Source: Deltaproteobacteria bacterium (lineage in GTDB: Bacteria > Myxococcota_A > Polyangia > Polyangiales > Sandaracinaceae). From it: a DNA stretch of 36,899 nt. Made by a program: the position numbers and the translations under genes. Below are positions 30,234-36,899 of the stretch, one piece after another. A model generated the notes under the pieces. The model saw only the letters and a list, made by a program, of their open reading frames with translations. It was not told the DNA's origin and did no database searches. The number at the start of each line of letters is the position of its first letter. The first letter of the stretch is position 1. The stretch lies in the NCBI GenBank assembly GCA_017303575.1, contig JAFLCL010000058.1:1-36899 (forward strand), in the 5' to 3' direction.

Positions 30234-30454
30234 TGGCGACCAACCTCGACATCGACGACCGACTCCTCGAGAAGGCCAAGCGCCTCGGCGGCCATCCGAG
30301 CAAGCGCGAGGCGGTCGAGAGAGCGCTGCTCGCGTACGTCGAGGGGCTCGAGCGCCTCGCGATCCTCGAGCTCGCTGGGACGCTGGACATGGAGCCCCAC
30401 GGTTCGCATCGCAGCGGTCGTCGCGAGCGTCGCGCGACACGTCGTCGGGCATGA
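30233..30454 (+). CDS. vapB: VapB-type antitoxin
   Basis: This is a 73-residue protein. MATNLDIDDRLLEKAKRLGG then KREAVERALLAYVEGLER is the ribbon-helix-helix pattern of the VapB (MetJ/Arc-like) antitoxins whose start is typically NL.IDD.L...A. The C-terminal part (about residues 50-73) is basic and should wrap the toxin. The last four bases overlap the toxin start (ATGA), the usual coupling in toxin-antitoxin operons. There is no clear Shine-Dalgarno sequence. A repeat pair upstream may be the operator. Confidence 0.88.
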   Translation: MATNLDIDDRLLEKAKRLGGHPSKREAVERALLAYVEGLERLAILELAGTLDMEPHGSHRSGRRERRATRRRA

Positions 30455-30858
30455 CGACGCTCGTCGACACGTCGGTGTGGTCGCTCCTGCTCCGCAAGAA
30501 AGGGCCGGCGGATCACTGGGCGGTGAAGACCCTCGTGGCGCGCATCGAGGGGCGCGAGCCGATCGTCATCACGGGGCTGATCCTGCAGGAGGTGCTCGCC
30601 TACTTCCGAGACGATGCGACCGCCGAGCGCGTCGCGCGCAGGCTGGATCCGTTCCCTCTGCTGGAGCCCACCCGTCGAGAGCACGAAGGAGCGGCTGCCC
30701 TGCTGAGGCGCGCTCGCGCCGCGGGCGTCACGGCGACGCCCATCGACTGCCTGATCGCGACGCTCGCGATCTCGCGCGCGTGCGTGCTCCTCACGGACGA
30801 CGGCGACTTCGCGCACCTCACCGAGCTCTCGGACCTGAAGCTCGTCGCTCGCCCCTGA
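30451..30858 (+). CDS. vapC: VapC-type PIN-domain toxin ribonuclease
   Basis: This is a 135-residue PIN protein. The acidic active site is complete: Asp6 (LVDTSVW), Glu47 (LQEVLAYF), Asp99 (PIDCLIATLA) and Asp116/Asp119 (LTDDGDF). PIN toxins cleave tRNA or rRNA with Mg2+ and are inhibited by VapB. The translation start overlaps the antitoxin stop. Length is typical (about 130-140). Nothing suggests inactivation. Target RNA unknown. Confidence 0.9.
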   Translation: MTTLVDTSVWSLLLRKKGPADHWAVKTLVARIEGREPIVITGLILQEVLAYFRDDATAERVARRLDPFPLLEPTRREHEGAAALLRRARAAGVTATPIDCLIATLAISRACVLLTDDGDFAHLTELSDLKLVARP

Positions 30859-30877
30859 AGCGGCGCGACCGCGCGGC

Positions 30878-30894
30878 GCTCTCGCGGCGAGAGC
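30878..30894. terminator. Hairpin after vapC; rest of 30859-31142 empty
   Basis: A perfect 7-bp stem GCTCTCG/CGAGAGC with loop CGG lies 20 bases after the vapC stop. The remaining roughly 250 bases up to the convergent VTT gene contain no gene or motif that I can support. Confidence 0.45.
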
Positions 30895-31142
30895 CAGGAC
30901 TTCGAGCGACTCGTGCTCCGAGACGATCCGCGTGGTCGACCACGTGATTCGTGTCGATGCTCCGCGAGCGTCGCGCGACGTGCCGCTCCCCTCGATCCTG
31001 CAGGGCGCTTCGCGAGATCGTCGTCGCGTCCTTGCTGCGCGTGACCCGAGACCTGACCGCTCGCGCTCCTCGCGCATCGCAACGAAGCGACTCCCTTCGA
31101 GGGTTTCGGTGGAGCGCCGTCAGGGCCGAGGGGAGAGGCGAG

Positions 31143-31712
31143 TCAGCGCCAGCCGATGGCGTGGAGGAGGGAGTCGCCGAGGAAGATGTAGATCGCGCAG
31201 ATCGCGCCCTCGCCGAGGGCGACGCCGATCAGCAGCTTGGCGATCGACATGCGGATGACGCCGGCGAGGTAACAGATGAGGTCCGTCGGAACGATCGGGA
31301 AGAACGCCCAGCCCACGACGATCGGAAAGCCGTGCCTCTCGAGCAGGCCGCGCACGCGCTCGAGCTGGCCCGCGTGGTTCTTCTTCAAGAGCTCGTCGAG
31401 GTGGAGCGCCTCGGAGAAGTAGTAGACGGCGGCCGACGACACGACGATGCCCACGAGCGTGAGCGCGAAGAGGATCCATGGCGGCAAGAACAGCGTGCCC
31501 AGCACCACGAGCGACGTGACGGGGATGAGCGTGAAGCTCCGCACACAGCCGAGCAGGAGATAGATGGCGCCGACGAGAACGAGCGAGGTGCCGCTCGCGT
31601 CGTGCAACAGATCCTCGATCGCCTCGCGACGGAAGAGGAACATCCCGATCGCGAACGCCGCACCCACGAGCCACACGCTCGTGAGGATCCATCGACGTCG
31701 CTCGTGACTCAT
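31143..31712 (-). CDS. TVP38/TMEM64 (VTT domain) membrane protein
   Basis: This is a 189-residue inner-membrane protein with five or six hydrophobic segments (WILTSVWLVGAAFAIGMFLF, LVLVGAIYLLLGCVRSFTLI and the P-P-W-I-L segment). The VTT/DedA-superfamily core is seen: SFTLIPVTSLVVLGTLFLPP, an amphipathic segment with LLKKNHAGQLERVRGLLERH, then GFPIVVGWAFFPIVPTDLI with Pro-rich re-entrant character. The family is thought to move or scramble lipids. ATG at 31712 fits; an in-frame extension to 31763 is unlikely. It is downstream of the sigma-54 activator gene but beyond two strong hairpins, so it is probably transcribed separately. Confidence 0.85.
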   Translation of the reverse strand: MSHERRRWILTSVWLVGAAFAIGMFLFRREAIEDLLHDASGTSLVLVGAIYLLLGCVRSFTLIPVTSLVVLGTLFLPPWILFALTLVGIVVSSAAVYYFSEALHLDELLKKNHAGQLERVRGLLERHGFPIVVGWAFFPIVPTDLICYLAGVIRMSIAKLLIGVALGEGAICAIYIFLGDSLLHAIGWR

Positions 31713-31826
31713 CGCACCCAACGCATTCCGAGTGGGCTCCTTCGCTCGCGCGGCGGCGAGCACGAGTGTCGGGCATCGACCGAGCCCGCTGGTCGGGCTT
31801 GCCGCGAAGCGCGACCGCTCTCACTG

Positions 31827-31867
31827 CCCCGGGATTGAACCCCGGGGGAGGGTCCGGATGGACCCTC
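31827..31867 (-). terminator. Two back-to-back hairpins after the activator gene
   Basis: GAGGGTCC/GGACCCTC with loop GGAT (31848-31867, perfect 8 bp) directly abuts CCCCGGG/CCCGGGG with a 7-base loop (31827-31847). Both lie within 50 bases of the stop of the minus-strand activator gene. T runs are lacking. Confidence 0.62.
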
Positions 31868-31874
31868 GGAACAG

Positions 31875-33794
<1,920 letters not shown>

Positions 33795-33795
33795 A

Positions 33796-33810
33796 GCGGC
33801 CTCTGGCCGC
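33796..33810 (-). promoter_or_regulatory. Hairpin enclosing the activator's ribosome-binding site
   Basis: On the minus strand GCGGCC-AGA-GGCCGC forms a perfect 6-bp stem one base before the GTG start. The only Shine-Dalgarno-like AGAGG is split between its loop and stem, so the hairpin would hide it. Confidence 0.5.
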
Positions 33811-33905
33811 GAGGGCGGGTGGCCGAGCCCCCCACCAACCCCCCGCTCGTCGCTCGTCGAAGACTCCTCCTCCTCGCTGCTCCAGGGGGAGCTTTGCTCC
33901 CCCGC
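33811..33905 (-). terminator. Hairpin-bearing spacer after the HEAT-repeat gene
   Basis: The spacer between the HEAT gene stop and the activator start carries a perfect 8-bp hairpin GGGGGAGC/GCTCCCCC with loop TTT (33885-33903). A GACGAGCGACGAGCGGGGGG-type stretch (minus strand) follows, laid out like the region near 6541-6671. It is a candidate terminator and a candidate dispersed repeat. Confidence 0.5.
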
Positions 33906-33962
33906 CGCAAGGCGCCCCAAGAACGGAGAGAAGGCGACTCATTCACTGCTGCTCGAATCACT

Positions 33963-35723
33963 TCAGCTCGCGCCTCGCGTGGAGAGTCGTGCCTGGATCG
34001 CGAGCGCGAGGCTCTCGATGTGCTGCCAGATCGCGCGGCCCTCTTCCTGATCGCGGAGCTCGTCGATGCGCGTGACGGCCGCAGGGCTTCCGCCCGTCGC
34101 GGCGAAGTCGAGCGCGTAGAGCACCTCGCCGCGCGTCTCTTCGTCCGTGTGGCCGATCTGCGCGACGAGCGCCTGCACCGCGTCGGCGTTGCCGCGGCCG
34201 TAGCGCGCGACCATGTAGCAAGCCTTGCGTGCGATGAGCGGGTTCGAGTCACCGAGCTTCGTGATCCAGCACGAGAGGTCGGTGTTGCACTCGGTGATGA
34301 CCGCGAAGAGCGGCTCGTACTCGCCGAAGCCATCGCGCGAGTCGCCTTCGGGCTCCGCCGTGTAGATGGCCTGGAGCGGAGCGGCCTCGGCGCCGTTGGC
34401 GAGGAGCACCGCGCCTCGGAACGCGAGCAGGCGGACGTTGATGTCCTCTTCCTCACCACGGGCCGCGCGGCCCGCCTTCTGCGTGAGGAACGGGAGCAGA
34501 TCCGGATCCTGGAAGTGCTGCATCGCCACGAGGATCTGCGGACGGCTCGCGTGGCCGGGGCGGATGTCGGGGCTCAGGCGGTTGTAGACGGTGATCAGTG
34601 CCTCGCGGATGCGCGGGGTGTCCGAGGCGTCGCGGTTGATCGACACGAGCGCGAGCGCGGCCGCGACCATGTGGGACTCGTCGTGCGCGTCCTCTTCGAT
34701 CGAGTCGGGGCGCTCGCCCTCGTCGATCTGGTTCACCTCGGCGATGAGCGGATCGATCGCCTCGCGGAAGCCGAGCTGGCCGAGCGCATAGCTGGCCTCG
34801 CCCGCGATGATCGAGTCCGGCGTCATCTGCGCTGCAGCCTCGGGCGCGCGCTGGCGAACCGCCGCGATGTAGGCCGTGGCGATCTGCGTGGCCTCGGCGT
34901 TGTTGCCCGCGAGCGTGTCGAGCAGGGGCTGGAGCGCGGGGCGACCCACGCGCACGAGCGCCTGCGCGCCCACGTCGTTCATGCGCATCATCGGGTTGGC
35001 GGGATCGAAGATGTAGAGCGACTTCACGAGCGCCGGCACGGCCGCGGGATCCGCGGTGAGGCCGAGCTGCTCGGCCGCGAGGCGGTTGATGAGGAAGTTC
35101 TGGTTCTCCGACTGACGCAGCATCACCTCGGAGAGCGCTGTCGTCGTGCGGTTGTCGCGCAGCGCGCCGAGCGTGCGGATGAACTCGATGCGCATGCGGT
35201 TGTCGGCGCCGCGCGCGCCGTTGACGCGGCCGAGCGCGCGCGCGAGGGCGGTGATGACCTCGCCCTTCTGCGTCTCGTCGAGCGTCAGCTCGCGGATCGT
35301 GCGGGCCGCCATGATCGCGTGCTCTTCGGAGATCTCGGGGCGCCAATCGAGCGCCGCGATCAGCGCGGGCAACGAGCGCGGATCACGCATCTCGAAGAAC
35401 AGGTTGATGATCTGCCCCGAGTTCGCGACGTCGACGTTGTTGTTCTGGATGTAGCAGTCGGTCAGCTGCTGCACGGACTGGTCGGCCACGCCGCTCGGCC
35501 CCGCCGCCGTGCGATCGCCGCCCGCCTGCTCGAGCGCGCTCGTGTAGAGCCGCGTCAGGTTCGAGATCGCGTTGGGGCGACGCAGCGGATCGGTCAGCTC
35601 ACCCGCTTGTCCTGCGACATCGTCGGGCTCGGCGTGGCAGCCGACGGTCAGTGCGACCATGAGGATCGCGAGCAGCGAGAAGGCGTGGACGTGGAGCTCG
35701 GTCTTCTTGAACAGGGGGCGCAT
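33963..35723 (-). CDS. HEAT-repeat lipoprotein
   Basis: This is a 586-residue exported lipoprotein (ILMVALTVGC lipobox). The mature part consists of helical HEAT/PBS-lyase-like repeats, each with a D/N-P-x-x-x-P-A-L pattern. Examples are RDPRSLPALIAALDW, DPAAVPALVKSLYIF, VGRPALQPLLDTLAG, GFREAIDPLIAEVNQ and DSNPLIARKACYMVA. Such solenoids bind protein partners. Envelope-located HEAT lipoproteins of this length are common in myxobacteria and their partners are unknown. ATG at 35723 has GGAGAGG 5 bases upstream and an ordinary TTGACA/TATTCT promoter about 90 bases further up. It lies upstream of the activator gene in the same direction, separated by a hairpin-bearing spacer. Confidence 0.86.
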   Translation of the reverse strand: MRPLFKKTELHVHAFSLLAILMVALTVGCHAEPDDVAGQAGELTDPLRRPNAISNLTRLYTSALEQAGGDRTAAGPSGVADQSVQQLTDCYIQNNNVDVANSGQIINLFFEMRDPRSLPALIAALDWRPEISEEHAIMAARTIRELTLDETQKGEVITALARALGRVNGARGADNRMRIEFIRTLGALRDNRTTTALSEVMLRQSENQNFLINRLAAEQLGLTADPAAVPALVKSLYIFDPANPMMRMNDVGAQALVRVGRPALQPLLDTLAGNNAEATQIATAYIAAVRQRAPEAAAQMTPDSIIAGEASYALGQLGFREAIDPLIAEVNQIDEGERPDSIEEDAHDESHMVAAALALVSINRDASDTPRIREALITVYNRLSPDIRPGHASRPQILVAMQHFQDPDLLPFLTQKAGRAARGEEEDINVRLLAFRGAVLLANGAEAAPLQAIYTAEPEGDSRDGFGEYEPLFAVITECNTDLSCWITKLGDSNPLIARKACYMVARYGRGNADAVQALVAQIGHTDEETRGEVLYALDFAATGGSPAAVTRIDELRDQEEGRAIWQHIESLALAIQARLSTRGAS

Positions 35724-35810
35724 GTGAGCCTCTCCAGTGGGTCGCGCGAGAGCGACCGGCAACATCCGGGTTAGGGGCATTCGAGACGTCGACCCCCCGA
35801 AAGCCGGCCG

Positions 35811-35840
35811 AGAATAGGAAGCGCGGATCGGACCTGTCAA
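35811..35840 (-). promoter_or_regulatory. Sigma-70-type promoter of the HEAT lipoprotein gene
   Basis: On the minus strand TTGACA (35835-35840) is followed by 18 bp and TATTCT (35811-35816). The predicted leader is about 80 bases and ends with a GGAGAGG ribosome site. Confidence 0.68.
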
Positions 35841-35904
35841 CGGCCGTCCACACCTCGGGCCGCTGTCTCGCCGGGCCCCTGTGCGTTCGCGCGCGTCTTT
35901 CGGC

Positions 35905-35910
35905 TACCCT
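35905..35910 (+). promoter_or_regulatory. TANNNT box (TACCCT) 8 bases before the ATG at 35919
   Basis: TACCCT ends exactly 8 bases before the ATG, as for the tatQM gene, and no Shine-Dalgarno sequence is present. Confidence 0.5.
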
Positions 35911-35918
35911 CCGCGTCC

Positions 35919-36899
35919 ATGCATTGGCTTCGCGCGACCGCCGTCCTCGCCTCGATCTCCGCCATGACAGCCCCTGCGAGCGCGCAGGTGAGCCTGAGCG
36001 GCGACTACATCCAGTACCTCTGGACGGGGACGACGGGCTCCATGATCTCGGGCTCCGAGAGCATGCAGTACCGCGAGAGCGCGACCGACGGTCTGAGCTG
36101 CGACGCGTTCTTCCCGGGGTCGCCCGTCGAGCAGTTCACGATCGAAGGAACCATCGGACGAACCTTCTCGGTGACGAATGAGTACTCGTTCGGCGGCATC
36201 GAGACCGACGCGGGCTACCCGATGGTGTCGGGGCGCGAGCTGCTCTGGAACGGCACCTACTCGGACGGCACTGCCTCGTTCACCGTCGAGCAGTCGATGG
36301 AGCTGGAGGTGGACGCGCGCCTGGTCCGCGTGTCGGTGACGATCACCAACACGGGCGCGTCCGACATCGTCGACCTGTACTACATGCGCGATGCCGATCC
36401 CGATCACGGCTCGGGCTGCTCGGGCGGGACCACATCCGCGACCGACAACGACGTGCGCCGTCAATTCCCCACCGACACGAGCGCGCTCGTCACGGCGGGC
36501 GCCATGGCGGGCGCGTACTACGTGATCGGCCTGGGGTCGTTCGACGATCGCGCGCGCGCCAACGCGAGCGGCTTCGGCAACACCGACGCGAGCGGGATCT
36601 GGAACGGGCCGTCGGATCCGGGCGGCGCCAGCGGCGACATCAGCATCGATCTCGCGTTCCTCGAGCCGCGCCTCGCGGCCGGTGACTCGACGACGTTCGA
36701 ATTCTTCTACGTGTGGGGCCGCACCGCCGAAGAGGTCGAGGAGAGATTCGACACCGGTGGGGGCGGCGTCGCAGGGCCTTGCGACGCGCTGCCCGATCTC
36801 GCGGCGTGCACGACGGCGCGCGGCGTCGCGGGCACGTGTCGTCTGGGACTCTGCTGCACCGGCTGCTGGGACGGAACGCGCTGCGTCGGCGGTCGCGGC
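35919..36899 (+). CDS. Secreted Cys-rich protein, C-terminal part outside window
   Basis: The frame is open to the last base (327 codons). A classical signal peptide ends TAPASA before QVSLSGDY. The next roughly 250 residues form a beta-rich domain, with strands such as ARLVRVSVTITNTGASDIVD and a DADPDHGSGCSG turn typical of Ca2+-binding or adhesion-like beta sandwiches. Near the edge a Cys-rich stretch begins (GPCDALPDLAACTTARGVAG, then TCRLGLCCTGCWDGTRC). Repeats of this kind in Myxococcota often precede a C-terminal sorting tag, which would lie beyond the window. Secretion is well supported; function is unknown. Confidence 0.82.
   Translation, partial: MHWLRATAVLASISAMTAPASAQVSLSGDYIQYLWTGTTGSMISGSESMQYRESATDGLSCDAFFPGSPVEQFTIEGTIGRTFSVTNEYSFGGIETDAGYPMVSGRELLWNGTYSDGTASFTVEQSMELEVDARLVRVSVTITNTGASDIVDLYYMRDADPDHGSGCSGGTTSATDNDVRRQFPTDTSALVTAGAMAGAYYVIGLGSFDDRARANASGFGNTDASGIWNGPSDPGGASGDISIDLAFLEPRLAAGDSTTFEFFYVWGRTAEEVEERFDTGGGGVAGPCDALPDLAACTTARGVAGTCRLGLCCTGCWDGTRCVGGRG

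Noticed and set aside
30859..31142. Remnant gene between vapC and the VTT gene
   Set aside because: Open frames on both strands are Arg/Ser-rich without a motif or codon bias. I see only a hairpin.

Overview
The window reads as chromosomal DNA of a high-GC deltaproteobacterial-type organism, most likely a member of the Myxococcota (Polyangiales, Sandaracinus-like). GC is close to 70 % by eye. There are many lipoproteins with Asp/Ala- or Pro/Thr-rich linkers, a Cys-rich secreted protein of myxobacterial style, an FHA-GAF sigma-54 activator and a MerR-TPR fusion. This assignment is inference from gene content, not from a marker-gene comparison. I see no phage, insertion sequence, integrase or CRISPR array.

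Layout. Positions 1-1136 hold a truncated zinc-ribbon membrane protein gene, a SRPBCC-fold gene and tRNA-Gly(GCC) with its promoter. Positions 1390-6491 hold a three-gene TRAP transporter locus of the TatT/TatP/TatQM type: lipoprotein, solute-binding protein and fused QM permease. The permease gene is separated from the other two by tandem hairpins and has its own predicted promoter. Positions 6865-9912 hold a large L,D-transpeptidase lipoprotein, a small companion gene and a PPC-like lipoprotein. Positions 10164-17872 hold a MerR-TPR regulator with an unknown partner, a tiny membrane ORF, an unknown 477-residue protein, Xaa-Pro aminopeptidase, a membrane protein, a DUF1015 protein and a Cys-rich lipoprotein.

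Positions 17901-26137 (all minus strand) form the housekeeping block. In transcription order it is an alpha/beta-hydrolase lipoprotein, rpmH, rnpA, yidD, yidC and khpB (ribosome, RNase P and membrane insertion), then a PHA-granule-type protein, dapA and dapB (lysine/meso-diaminopimelate synthesis). The usual mnmE after khpB and any dnaA/oriC signal before rpmH are absent here. Positions 26190-30858 hold a lipoprotein with an SH3-like end, a NUDIX hydrolase with zinc ribbon, a DUF4349 protein, a stand-alone ketoacyl-ACP synthase III and a VapBC toxin-antitoxin pair. Positions 31143-36899 hold a TVP38/VTT membrane protein, the FHA-GAF-AAA-HTH activator, a HEAT-repeat lipoprotein and the start of a secreted Cys-rich protein.

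The most general observation is a start-site pattern. About eight genes lacking a Shine-Dalgarno sequence have a TANNNT box 6-10 bases (mostly 7-8) before the start codon, which would give leaderless or nearly leaderless mRNAs. Genes inside operons and the translation/insertion genes instead have clear Shine-Dalgarno sites, and tRNA-Gly and the HEAT lipoprotein have ordinary TTGACA-type promoters. Other items worth checking are three C-x15-C repeats on the TRAP permease tail, an array of stop codons made by a 14-bp tandem repeat, and a hairpin that buries the ribosome-binding site of the sigma-54 activator gene.
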